A stretch of DNA of 60,617 bases, taken from Bradyrhizobium tropiciagri (GTDB taxonomy: Bacteria > Pseudomonadota > Alphaproteobacteria > Rhizobiales > Xanthobacteraceae). The position numbers and the translations under genes are program-made. Of this stretch, positions 35,455 through 44,953 are shown one piece after another. Every line of letters begins with the position of its first letter. The first letter of the stretch is position 1. Below the pieces are notes generated by a model. It ran no database searches and had not been told where the DNA came from. It saw nothing but the letters and a program-made list of their open reading frames with translations. The DNA lies in the NCBI RefSeq assembly GCF_001189845.1, contig NZ_LFLZ01000056.1, forward strand, positions 1-60,617. Reading direction: 5' to 3'.

Positions 35455-35775
35455 TCGAGGGTACCGCGGCCCGTCATTGTCCGGGATATCGCTTCGTTAT
35501 GAGCGTCGTCTCCTTACCACGTGTCCTCCCTGATCGGGTGACCGTGCCAACTCGCCAGGAAGCGGCGAAGCTATCAGATTGGCTCAGTGGCATGCCAGGA
35601 AAACGAAAGGCGGCAGCATCGGATGCGGATGAAATGCTTTCCATCGAAAAAGTTGATCATTTTATCGGGTAAGTGCATGAAGTGTTGAGCAGCCGCATAC
35701 GTGCAACCACAAATGGCCACAACCATCCCGTTTCCTCGCGTGTGCGTTGAGAACACGTGCGGGGAAAATGGTGAG
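35455..35775. other. Region upstream of the second fseA-like copy
   Basis: No gene seen. The last 90 bases resemble the flank of the first fseA-like copy (2290-2372), including CGTGCGGGGAA just before the start, so the duplication covers the upstream region as well. Confidence 0.5.
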
Positions 35776-36558
35776 ATGTCAGGTGCTGACTGGAGATCAG
35801 AGAGCGCATATCAGGATGTCAGGAAAGCAGAAGCCGCGGACATGGCCTGGGAATGGCTGCGCCGCGATCGGGAGTATCAAAAGGACTTCAGCGCATTGAT
35901 CAAACGCGGACGATCCGGATCTGCAGATCACTTCCGACGAAAGTGGGGACTGACGTTTCGCAGCTGATCCGAGAAAGCCGTTCGACGAACAGGCTGTTTT
36001 CTGGGCGCCTGAGGCGCTGTCGACCGTGCTGACTATCCGCACGTCGGTCCGCCCGGCTGCGTCCGATCGATACAGGCTTGATTTCACTGAACTGGCTGGC
36101 AGCGAGGTTCGGCAAGCCGCCGATGGCTGGTATGCCATTGTGCCGCTCGGAGGAGCGAAACACCGGCTCTGGCTGAATGAACTTCCGCGGCGCGGATCGC
36201 TGATTGGCATCGACTTGCCGCTCGACCGCAGCTTCGAGCTTCGTTTGCTGGCTGCATATCGATTTTGGCTGGCGCTCGAACAGCGCCCTGTTGGACCGCC
36301 ACCTCTTGCCCAATCGATCGGCACCCGCAACCGGCACATCTTCGCCCTGCGTGCACTCGACGGGTGGCTCGAAGGCAACAGCTACCGCAACATCGCCGAA
36401 GGCTGTTCGGCAAGACCCGCATACCCGATCGAGGCTGGAAAACACACGACCTGCGCAGCCGGACCATTCGCCTTGTCCGGATGGGGCTGCGCCTGATGCG
36501 AGGCGGTTATCGTGACTTGCTCCGTTACAAACGCAAGGACAGGGACGACACTTCATGA
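35776..36558 (+). pseudogene. Second FseA-like gene, broken
   Basis: Paralogue of 2373-3159. The zero frame encodes ADWRSESAYQDVRKAEAADMAWEWLRRDREYQKDF...KWGLTFRS and stops at TGA 35965, exactly at the frameshift position. The +1 frame from 35963 encodes ADPRKPFDEQAVFWAPEA and the DUF2285 module. A second lesion follows: one C is missing near 36408 (GGCTGTTC versus GGCCTGTTC in copy 1), so the tail (LFGKTRIPDRGWKTHDLRSR...) falls in a third frame. The first shift may be programmed; the second is not, so this copy is probably dead. Confidence 0.7.
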
Positions 36559-36867
36559 CTTCGCTGCGTGGCCCGCTCGTGGCCCGCTCCATGTGGCGGG
36601 CTCCCGACTTGCTATGCAGGATGCCGCGGTGTCCTCCCTGCGAAGACAACGATCCGGGATCACCGTCGGATCTTGTGCGGGCCAGCAAACAGCCTCATCC
36701 AATGCGCACGCGCGGCCCTGGACGTGAATACGTCCCCGCTGCGGCGATTGGCTCGCGACTGGTCAGCTTCCCGAAAGCTGGACCTGCCGCCCTGGCGTCG
36801 TGGGGATATCTCTCGGGGCTGATCTGCGACTGAATCAAACGCAAACATCGTCAAACGGAGTTTCGAG
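36559..36867. other. Gap before otsA
   Basis: An open frame of about 90 codons (36555-36833) overlaps the end of the fseA copy in ATGA fashion, but its product is unrecognised and rich in Arg/Pro, as a shadow frame would be. Otherwise only the otsA leader, with CGGAG before ATG 36868. Confidence 0.4.
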
Positions 36868-38688
36868 ATGGTTCGAATTCATGATGCGCTCGACACGGAC
36901 GCGTTGGCTCACGGCAGTACATCAGGCGCTGCCCAGCAAGATGAAACCATAAACCAGCACGCTTTTGACCAGCAGCTGGACGAGATACCGCAGGACGCGG
37001 ATCAACCAGGCGGTGCAGGTTCTGCCCATTCTATTGCTTCGGACGAGGTGGCAGATGTGGTCAACCAGCAACCTGATCCGAAGCTTGTCGTCATTTCGAA
37101 CCGCATTGCACCCTTCGACCCCAATAAACCCCAGACCGGTGGCCTCGCCGCGGCCCTCGAGCCGGTGGTAGAACGTTGCGGTGCGGTTTGGGTGGGGTCT
37201 TCGGAGGAATGCGGCGACGGGACCGAGCGGCCCCTGCGACTGGAGCCCACCGGCACAGGCTATGTCTCCCGGCTCGATCTGCCGGCCGCTGACCATCCTG
37301 GCGACTATCGGGAATTTTCGAATTCGACGCTGTGGCCGGCATTGCACTCCCTGCCGGACCGGATGTCGGTCTCGGAAGACGATTATGACAGCTATCAGAG
37401 AACCAACGGCTTTATTGCGCGTGCCGTCTTCGACGCACGGGATCGGGACGCATTCTGGGTGCATGACTATCATTTGCTCCCGCTCGGAGCCCAACTGAAT
37501 GAGCTCGGCATCGAGCGGCCGACCGGCTTTTTCCTTCACACGCCGTGGCCCGCGCCCGACATGATAGCGCGGGTAGCCAACCATCGCGAGCTGATTAAAT
37601 CGATGCTGGAATACGATCTGCTGGGCTTTCAGACGAATCGGGACTTGAACAATTTCGTGGCCTGCCTGCAAACCCATTTTGGATTGGAGAGCAGGGATGG
37701 TGTCGTGACCACGGCGCGAGGTCGGACGCGACTTCAAAAATTTCCGATAGGGATCGATCCGAGGCAGTTAGCAGACTATCTCGCTGCAGATCTCTCTCCT
37801 GCAGAGCAAGAGAAAGTCTCGTCAATATTGCAAAGCTTCGAGGGATCCAAGCTTGCGATCGGCGTCGACCGGCTTGATTACACCAAGGGTATCGACAAGC
37901 GGGTCGAAGCGTTCAATCAGCTTCTAAGGACGGGACCCCACAGCATCTCGCTGTTGCAGATCGCACCGTCCTCACGCGCCGATGTCGAGCAGTATCAGAA
38001 GTATAAAGAAGACGTGGAGAGCGCGATCAACCGGGTCAATGCCGAGCATGGCACAGACAGGTGGAGGCCAGTCCACTACAACAACGATTCGTTCAGCCAG
38101 GCGGCACTCGCGCGGCTTTACCGCGCCGCCCATGTTGGCGTCGTGACCCCGTTGCGCGACGGCATGAATCTCGTGGCGAAAGAATATGTTGCGGCACAAG
38201 ACCCAAAGGATCCCGGCGTGCTGGTGCTATCCAAGTTTGCGGGCGCAGCTGAAGACTTCAACGAGAACGAAGCACTTCTGGTGGATCCGAACCACCCTGA
38301 AGAGATCGCAGCCGCTATCTCGAAGGCGACGCACATGCCGCTTGAAGAGCGTGTCGCCCGCTGGCGCTCGATGATGGACAAGATTGAATCCTATACCATC
38401 CACGACTGGGCGGCGGACTACGTTAGCGAACTGGACAAAAGCCGTGTCACTGTTCCGGCTGGTCAGTTCCACCATCTCGGTCTTGGCTGGACCAACGAAG
38501 CTCAAATGCCACTGTACCAGAATCATGCCACGGCTTTGACTGCTTTCAACGAGGTCGCCCCCGGGGACGCCGCCTTGAAGGAGGCGGCTTATGCAGACGT
38601 TAAGTCAAGCTTTGAGGCGTTGGCGGCTCTACTGATGCATACGCAGGACAGACTCTGGATCCTGCCGGAACCGGTCAGCTTGACCTAG
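36868..38688 (+). CDS. otsA: Trehalose-6-phosphate synthase (GT20)
   Basis: 606 residues. The GT20 core runs from LVVISNRIAPFDPNKPQTGGLAAAL (about residue 72) through WVHDYHLLPLGAQL, FFLHTPWPAPDM, GVDRLDYTKGIDKRVEAF (phosphate-binding Arg and Lys) and TPLRDGMNLVAKEYVAAQ to the end of the domain near 510. It transfers glucose from UDP-glucose to glucose-6-phosphate. The polypeptide carries about 65 extra acidic and Gln-rich residues at the N-terminus and about 90 at the C-terminus. No otsB phosphatase is next to it. Trehalose protects rhizobia from desiccation and osmotic stress. Confidence 0.93.
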   Translation: MVRIHDALDTDALAHGSTSGAAQQDETINQHAFDQQLDEIPQDADQPGGAGSAHSIASDEVADVVNQQPDPKLVVISNRIAPFDPNKPQTGGLAAALEPVVERCGAVWVGSSEECGDGTERPLRLEPTGTGYVSRLDLPAADHPGDYREFSNSTLWPALHSLPDRMSVSEDDYDSYQRTNGFIARAVFDARDRDAFWVHDYHLLPLGAQLNELGIERPTGFFLHTPWPAPDMIARVANHRELIKSMLEYDLLGFQTNRDLNNFVACLQTHFGLESRDGVVTTARGRTRLQKFPIGIDPRQLADYLAADLSPAEQEKVSSILQSFEGSKLAIGVDRLDYTKGIDKRVEAFNQLLRTGPHSISLLQIAPSSRADVEQYQKYKEDVESAINRVNAEHGTDRWRPVHYNNDSFSQAALARLYRAAHVGVVTPLRDGMNLVAKEYVAAQDPKDPGVLVLSKFAGAAEDFNENEALLVDPNHPEEIAAAISKATHMPLEERVARWRSMMDKIESYTIHDWAADYVSELDKSRVTVPAGQFHHLGLGWTNEAQMPLYQNHATALTAFNEVAPGDAALKEAAYADVKSSFEALAALLMHTQDRLWILPEPVSLT

Positions 38689-38880
38689 TTCTGGTCGCCT
38701 AACAGTCCGGTGCCGAGGAGGGACCCACGGGGCGAACAGCACATGGCGGATTGCGCTGCTGGTGCAGGCGAGAGGCACAATACAGGACTGGCGGCTGGCG
38801 CGGTGCCTTTGGGCCGCGCTGGCCCGCATGATGAACGGAACGCCTCAGCGGATCCTTGCAGTCACGAAACGGAGATCGCC

Positions 38881-38973
38881 ATGCGCACTGCCCTCAGCTT
38901 GATCGCGATCTGGCTGTTGATCAACGTACTGCTCTATGTCGTGCTGACGCGCGTCGACAAGTCTGCCCGATGA
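38881..38973 (+). CDS. 30-residue single-span membrane peptide
   Basis: An ORF starting at ATG 38881 with GGAGA seven bases upstream encodes MRTALSLIAIWLLINVLLYV followed by VLTRVDKSAR: one hydrophobic helix with a positive cytoplasmic-type tail. It stands alone, about 190 bases after otsA. Small membrane proteins of this type are common stress-linked regulators in bacteria; its function is unknown. Confidence 0.5.
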   Translation: MRTALSLIAIWLLINVLLYVVLTRVDKSAR

Positions 38974-39314
38974 AATAGCTCGGAAGATTATACCTCGCAT
39001 TTGGAGGTAAGCGTTCCGACGGCGGGCGGCGAGCGGTCCTCTGTTCCGGTACTTGGCCGCAAAAGATCAGACGGTGCTGTCTGACACTCGGTCCTGCCGA
39101 CATCGCCCTGTCTGCTTGGCAACCAATGTCGACAAGCGGACATCGTGGTGCACCCTAAGCGGCGGAAACTTGCGGCGCTTTGGTCGGCATGCGGCTTGCA
39201 GTGGACGGTCCGCGAGATAGCGCGAGCCGAGCCATGTCATGCGTTGCGTACTTTCTGCAGCTTCTGCTTGACGCCAGGCCCGTGTGGCCGCACGACCTCA
39301 GCCGGAGCAAGTCC

Positions 39315-41455
39315 ATGAACACGTCAGTCCTCTCCGCAGCGCTGCTTTCGATTGCCTGCTTCACCTCCGCTGCGCTTTCACAGGAGCGTTCACTTTCAGA
39401 GGAGCGAAAGGCTGCGGCGGCCACTGAGGATCCATTCCTCTGGCTCGAGGAGATCGAAGGACAGGGCGCATTGGCATGGGCCCGCGCCGAGAATGAGAAG
39501 ACACTCGGCGTGCTCCAATCAGATCCTCGCTATCACCGTTTCTACGAACAGGCGCTCTCAATCTTGCAGGCCAAGGATCGAATTCCATACGTCTCCCTGG
39601 GACGTCGCGGGTTGGAGAATTTTTGGAAAGATGAGGATCATGTGCGCGGCATCTGGCGGCGCACCACGCTTGAAAGCTATCGTCGCCAGGACCCACGGTG
39701 GGAAACCATCCTCGACGTGGACGCCTTGGCGGTTGCCGAGAACAAGAACTGGATCTTTCAAGGCGCCAGCTGCCTTCCGCCTGAAGAGCGCCTCTGCCTG
39801 ATCAGCCTTTCCGACGGCGGCAAGGATGCCGCATCCATGCGCGAGTTCGACCGCGAGGCAAAGAGCTTCGTTGTGAACGGCTTTTATCTTCCAGAGGGCA
39901 AACAAAGAGTCAGCTGGGTCGATCGTGACACGCTCCTTGTTGCAGGCGACTGGGGCGAGGGCTCTTTGACGCAGGCCGGCTACCCCTTTGTGGTCAAGGA
40001 GCTCAAACGCGGTCAGCCGCTCAGCGAGGCGCGCGAGGTCTTTCGCGGCGAGCCGAACGATGTTCGGGCGGTGCCCCTGGTGCTTCGAGACAATGAAGGT
40101 CATGTTTATGCGACCGGGGTCATCCGAGCGATCGGGTTTTTCGAGCATGAGTACGTGCTCTTCCGCCCCGATGGGCTCGTCAAACTCAATCTGCCGAAGA
40201 AAGCGGAGATCGTAGGCCTCGTGAGTCATCGCCTGCTTGTGAAGCTTGACGAGGAGTGGACGCCATCAGGTGATCTCAACTTCACTGCCGGCTCGCTGAT
40301 TTCGTATGACTTGACCGAATGGAAACAGGATCCGCTGCGCGCCAAAGCCTCGCTTGTCTTCGAGCCTGGGCCTCGTCAGGCCATGAGCGGGCTAAGCTTC
40401 ACAAAGAATCTCTTGATCCTGACGATCCTGGATAACGTTCAAAGCAAAGCATTCGTGTACAAGTACAATCAGGGAGCTTGGTCGGCGACACCGATCTCAC
40501 TGCCGGAACATACCAATGTCGGCGTGACAGCCGCTTCCGACGAGGCGGACCAGGCCATGTTCGCCGTCTCAAGCTATCTCAGGCCAACGTCGCTCTGGTA
40601 TTTTGATGCCGAAACTCAAAAACTCGAGGAATTGAAGACGACACCGACTGCCTTCGATGCCGCCGAGCATGTCGTAGAGCAGTTCGAAGCGATTTCGCGT
40701 GATGGCACGGCAATTCCGTATTCTCTGGTGCGGCCGAAAAACGCGAGATTTGACGGCGCCATTCCGACCCTTCTTTATGGCTATGGCGGGTTCCAGGCTT
40801 CGCTTCTGCCCTCATATCTGGGCCCTGTGGGGCGGCTCTGGCTCGAACAGGGCAATGCCTATGTCGTTGCAAATCTGCGCGGGGGCGGCGAGTTTGGCCC
40901 GCAATGGCATCAAGCAGCCCAGCGGGCGGCGAAGCAGACGACGTGGGATGATTTCATCGCCGTTGCCGAGGACCTGATCCGCCGCAAGATCACAAGTCCG
41001 CGCCGGCTCGGCGTCATTGGCGGCAGCCAGGGCGGGCTACTCGTTGGCACCGCAATCACCCAACGTCCCGAGCTCTTCAACGCGGCGATCATTCAGGTGC
41101 CGCTGTTCGATATGCTTCGGTACACCAAATTGGGCGCCGGCGCCTCCTGGATCGGCGAATACGGCGATCCCGATTTCCCGAGCAGCGCGCGTGGATCGAA
41201 GGCTACTCGCCCTATCAGAAACTGGTGCCGGGCAAGCCATACCCCGCGCCTTTAATTCTGACCTCCACCAAGGACGATCGTGTGCATCCCGCGCACGGCC
41301 GCAAGGCTGCAGCAAGGCTCGCCGCCTTGGGCCAGCCTTACTTCTATTACGAGAACATCGATGGGGGGCACAGCGCGGCGGCCAACCTCATTGAAACGGC
41401 GCGTCGACTAGCCCTTGAATACACCTATGCATCGAGGCGGCTTTGTTCTGAATAA
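39315..41455 (+). CDS. Prolyl oligopeptidase-family (S9) exported peptidase, one frameshift
   Basis: A signal peptide (MNTSVLSAALLSIACFTSAALSQ) is followed by the S9A propeller (DPFLWLEEIEGQGALAWARAEN) and the alpha/beta-hydrolase domain. The nucleophile is in GVIGGSQGGLLVG; the Asp (STKDDRVHPAHGRK) and His (NIDGGHSAAAN) lie after a frame break. Adding one C in the run at 41177-41179 joins DPDFP to EQRAWIEGYSPYQKLVPG, giving about 713 residues, normal for the family. As written, the protein lacks two catalytic residues. Whether it is a pseudogene or a sequencing error cannot be decided here. Confidence 0.87.
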
Positions 41456-42049
41456 AATCGCTGCACGGGCTGATGAACCGGGCTCCACCATTCATGATCT
41501 CGACGTCACCACGTCCGTCAGCTGAATCATCGAGGCGAGATGCCAGGCGATGAACAGAACCAGGCAATCGACGGACAAGATGCCACAGATTTCAAGGGGA
41601 ACTGGACGAATTCCCACAACGCTGGAGGTGCTCGAACGCAAGCCCGCAATTTCCAGTTCGTCATGCAATATGGCTGGCCAGGCGCCTGCCCATGAAGGGT
41701 CGGCGTTTTGCTGAGCCAAATTGACCCATGAGTTGGCGTTCTAAATCTCAAGCCCGGTTTTGGCTTTGCTTGAGAGATCGCGCAGCGATGAACCCTGCAC
41801 CGACTATGGAATCTAACTGTGCCTCAGGGGCACCGGATCTGAAGGGGTATGTGCCCAGATCGACGGCTGGTTGAGCGGCTGGGCAGGGAGCCAGGTCGTT
41901 TTGAGTTCGCCGTGACAGGGCCAATACCTAGGAGGTCTCGTTTGTGGCCATTTCCGGCGGTGAACGACGGCGGTCGTCGATGCCTGAGAAAATCGGCCCG
42001 CAGTGCAGGGCTCCACAACAGCTGTGCCAGTGGGAGGCAGGAAAGAAAA
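41456..42049. other. Region without a supported gene
   Basis: About 590 bases between the peptidase and the LysR gene. I see no domain in any frame; an ORF runs into the LysR frame from 41849 but the family starts at 42050. Confidence 0.5.
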
Positions 42050-43021
42050 ATGCGCAAGCTACCGATCCTGAAAAGCCTCCATCTGTTTGAGGCTGTCAGC
42101 GAGTTTCCAAGCTTCTCACGGGCAGCCGAGCGACTGAATATGACGACCGGCGCGGTAAGCTACCAGATGCGCCTGCTTGAGAATTGGTTCGGCAGGAAAC
42201 TATTCGTGCGCCATAGTTCGGGCGTGCGGCTGACATCCGACGGCGAACAGCTCAAGCGCAGCTGCGCGAGCGCGTTCACCATGCTCGAGAAGGGATGCTA
42301 CGAGCTACGAAGGCGCCATGCAGCGCCCTCCGTCGTGGTCGGGTGCTCGACCACGTTTCTGTCGCACGGCCTGTTGCCCCGTATCGGTCGATTCCGCAAA
42401 CTCTATCCGGACATTGACCTTGTCTTTGAAACCGAAGCCGATCTTGGCGCGCTCGCTGTTGGTGCGTTGGACGTATTGTTTGTCGCCGGTCCGCTGAAGC
42501 GGCCGCTTCCCGTCCGCGAGGTGCATGCTTCAAATGAGATGATTGGCCCGGTCTGTGCGCCAGCTGTGCTCGAGGCCATCAAAAGCCCGGAAGATATTCT
42601 GTCGCTCTCTCTGTTGCACGAGGCCGACAGGCTGGACGCCTGGAGCGAATGGGCCAGCGCAGCTGCAATATGCTTGCAAGGATCGCGCAAGGTCGTGTTT
42701 GACACATTTTCCTTGGCTTTGGAGGCGGCAAAAAGTGGGCTGGGAGCCGCCATATCCTCGCAGATTCTGGTCAGAAGCAACCTTGAGAAAGGAGAGCTGG
42801 TGGCTCCATTCGGCTTCGTGCCGGTCAATCGCTCAATCTACATGTTTGTCAACGGGCAAGCCCGCAATACTGCGCCTGTCAAACAGTTTGAGAGCTGGGC
42901 GCTGTCAGAACTACTGGGGCGGGATCATCAGCCATTGGCTTTTGAAGCTCCAACCCGGCAGATCAAGCAAGCCGCTCAATCGAAGCTTCCCGATCGGCCC
43001 CTGCTGGCGTCAAGTCGTTGA
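42050..43021 (+). CDS. LysR-type regulator (GcvA-like)
   Basis: About 323 residues: winged HTH at the N-terminus (LHLFEAVSEFPSFSRAAERLNMTTGAVSYQMRLLENWFG), then an effector domain (VVVGCSTTFLSHGLLPRIGRFRKLYPDIDLVFE). GGAAAG precedes ATG 42050. It converges on the DUF3088-like/MFS/TPR operon, which it may control. Distinct from the 3421-4347 regulator; no copy of that regulator's operator is seen here. Confidence 0.87.
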   Translation: MRKLPILKSLHLFEAVSEFPSFSRAAERLNMTTGAVSYQMRLLENWFGRKLFVRHSSGVRLTSDGEQLKRSCASAFTMLEKGCYELRRRHAAPSVVVGCSTTFLSHGLLPRIGRFRKLYPDIDLVFETEADLGALAVGALDVLFVAGPLKRPLPVREVHASNEMIGPVCAPAVLEAIKSPEDILSLSLLHEADRLDAWSEWASAAAICLQGSRKVVFDTFSLALEAAKSGLGAAISSQILVRSNLEKGELVAPFGFVPVNRSIYMFVNGQARNTAPVKQFESWALSELLGRDHQPLAFEAPTRQIKQAAQSKLPDRPLLASSR

Positions 43022-43035
43022 TGACCATCATGGAG

Positions 43036-43401
43036 CTACCAGCTGCGGACTGTTCGACGGTAAGACGCAGGAAATCCGTGGCGCGCAGCCAGAAGATCAA
43101 GGATTGCAAACACATCGTCGACATAGGCGAGCCCATTCGCGTACTTCGCATGCTCTGGTAAAGGGCCTTCCTTTTCCAAAATCAGAACCGGCGCGGACTG
43201 GTGATCCTGCCCAAGCCTCTCGATGAGCGCGGCTCGTGGCCTCGCCCAGGAAATCCGACGAACGTCGAGCCTCGCAGCGTGGCTTGGAAACGCCGATAGC
43301 AACCCGTCCAACAGCAAGCATTGCCAGCAATAGAATTGCCGTCCCGGCAAGGCCGGATCCGAAAAAGGGCGTTCTAAAAGGAGCAGCTGATCCCATGGCA
43401 T
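43036..43401 (-). CDS. DUF3088-like thioredoxin-fold protein
   Basis: About 121 residues from ATG 43401 (behind AGGGGT). MPWDQLLLLERPFSDPALPGRQFYCWQC has the short Cys-x2-Cys seen in DUF3088 proteins, followed by LDVRRISWARPRAALIERLG and a long C-terminal helix region. The gene starts 16 bases after the MFS gene ends, as the last gene of the operon. Its function is not known; a redox or sulphur-related role is suggested by the motif only. Confidence 0.6.
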   Translation of the reverse strand: MPWDQLLLLERPFSDPALPGRQFYCWQCLLLDGLLSAFPSHAARLDVRRISWARPRAALIERLGQDHQSAPVLILEKEGPLPEHAKYANGLAYVDDVFAILDLLAARHGFPASYRRTVRSW

Positions 43402-43417
43402 GGTGTGGACCCCTGAT

Positions 43418-44596
43418 CTAGCGATCGGCAGGACGTGATGTTTGAGAATCCCTTGATCTGACCACCGCGAAGGTCGCAACGGCGAAGGCAACAAATGCGC
43501 TCGCCGCACATAGGAGAACGATCGTTCCGAGACCAAGCCGATCACCTAGAAGCGATAAGGCAATGCCATTTCCCGCAACGCCGCTATAGGTGCAACATTG
43601 AAATAGCCCGGAGAGGCGACCGGCACGGTCCGGAGCCACTGAAGACACCATGTGCGCGTGAGCGGCAGCCGCAAATATCTGGCCGAAGCCAAGCATCGCG
43701 CTGCTGGACGCGATCACCAAAGCCAGGCCGGCATCGAGTGACATCATTGCAAGGCATGCCGCAAGCAGCATCGCGGCTCCGGCAATCGTTGGCAAAGCGC
43801 CTAGCAGGTCGTAGATCGGCTTGACGGCCAGCGCGCCCAGCAACGCCAATACGCCATTAGCCATGACGATCGTCAGTAGTACGCTTTTGTCGAGAACCCC
43901 GTCAGCTGTGGCATGTATCGCAGGATAGACGTTGATGATGCCGGCGCCGAGATTGAGCAGAAAAACAGCCAAGAATGCGGGATAGAGGGGTGCCAAGTCC
44001 AGGATGGTTCCGGAAGGCCGCGCCTCAAGCACGGCTGGCGTCCTTCTGAACTGCTGTTTGATGCCAAGGAGCACAATCAAGGACAGCATGATCGCCGATA
44101 TATTGAAGGCCAAAACGCCAGGCAAGTGCAATTGATCGGACAGCATGGCACCTGCAAACATTCCCAAGAGATAGGTCAGCCAGTCGATATTGGCGATATT
44201 GCGCAGCACCGAGATCATGCCGTCTTCCGATGTAATACGACGAAAGAAAGCAACCTCCGCAGACAAATAGACCGGCTGGACCAAGCTCAGAACGGCCATT
44301 GCGGCGTAGCTCAGAAACGAATCGGCTCCGTCGCTGCCGAAGATGGCGAGCAGCGCGCAGATGCGAACGGCATTGACGATCATCATGGCTGAGATCGGAT
44401 CGCCCCTGTCGACCAACGGCGACAGGAAGAGGCTGCCAAGCATGATCGGCGCAAAAGTGACCGCGATGCCGAGACCCGCGGCGCTCATGCCGGATTGCAA
44501 AAGGCCGATCAGGATGCCGATACGGAACGCCCAGCCGCCGATCTGGATGATCAAATGCGAGAGATAGATGAACTGCCGTGTGCTCGATCCGCTCAT
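43418..44596 (-). CDS. MFS transporter
   Basis: 392 residues with about 12 membrane segments. SPLVDRGDPISAMMIVNAVR resembles the loop 2-3 motif, and the sequence ends in a polar RSRDSQTSRPADR tail. It resembles export-type MFS proteins (LPLT/EntS-like). With a peptide gene at the head of the unit, export of a modified peptide or small product is a reasonable idea. Confidence 0.83.
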   Translation of the reverse strand: MSGSSTRQFIYLSHLIIQIGGWAFRIGILIGLLQSGMSAAGLGIAVTFAPIMLGSLFLSPLVDRGDPISAMMIVNAVRICALLAIFGSDGADSFLSYAAMAVLSLVQPVYLSAEVAFFRRITSEDGMISVLRNIANIDWLTYLLGMFAGAMLSDQLHLPGVLAFNISAIMLSLIVLLGIKQQFRRTPAVLEARPSGTILDLAPLYPAFLAVFLLNLGAGIINVYPAIHATADGVLDKSVLLTIVMANGVLALLGALAVKPIYDLLGALPTIAGAAMLLAACLAMMSLDAGLALVIASSSAMLGFGQIFAAAAHAHMVSSVAPDRAGRLSGLFQCCTYSGVAGNGIALSLLGDRLGLGTIVLLCAASAFVAFAVATFAVVRSRDSQTSRPADR

Positions 44597-44953
44597 TGTT
44601 GACTTAGCTCATCGAGGATATCGGATCGCTTGACGCGAAGGGACAGGTAGTGGCACTGGCTTCGGGATGCGACATCGGTGCGATGAGCCCGCAAGCCAAC
44701 GATGAACGACTCTGGCAATAGACGGCTTGGCAAAGGGCATGTTATTACCTATCTACCTCCCTGTACCTCCTGTGGCGTTCGGTCACTCGCGATAAGACCA
44801 GCCAAGGCGCGTCGCTTGCCGGTCAGTCTGTGTTGCAGTGGCTGCCGCGAGAGCATTCGCTAGACCGAGCCGAAGCTCTGAGATGCAGCCATCATTTCCT
44901 GAGCGATCCTGTCTCACGCTGCTCGAATGGCAAGAGTGCCATCAGCCGCAAGT

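Noticed and set aside
36555..36833. ORF overlapping the end of the second fseA copy as a coupled gene
   Set aside because: Composition (Arg, Pro, Ser-rich) and three competing open frames suggest a GC-rich shadow, and the upstream gene is itself broken.
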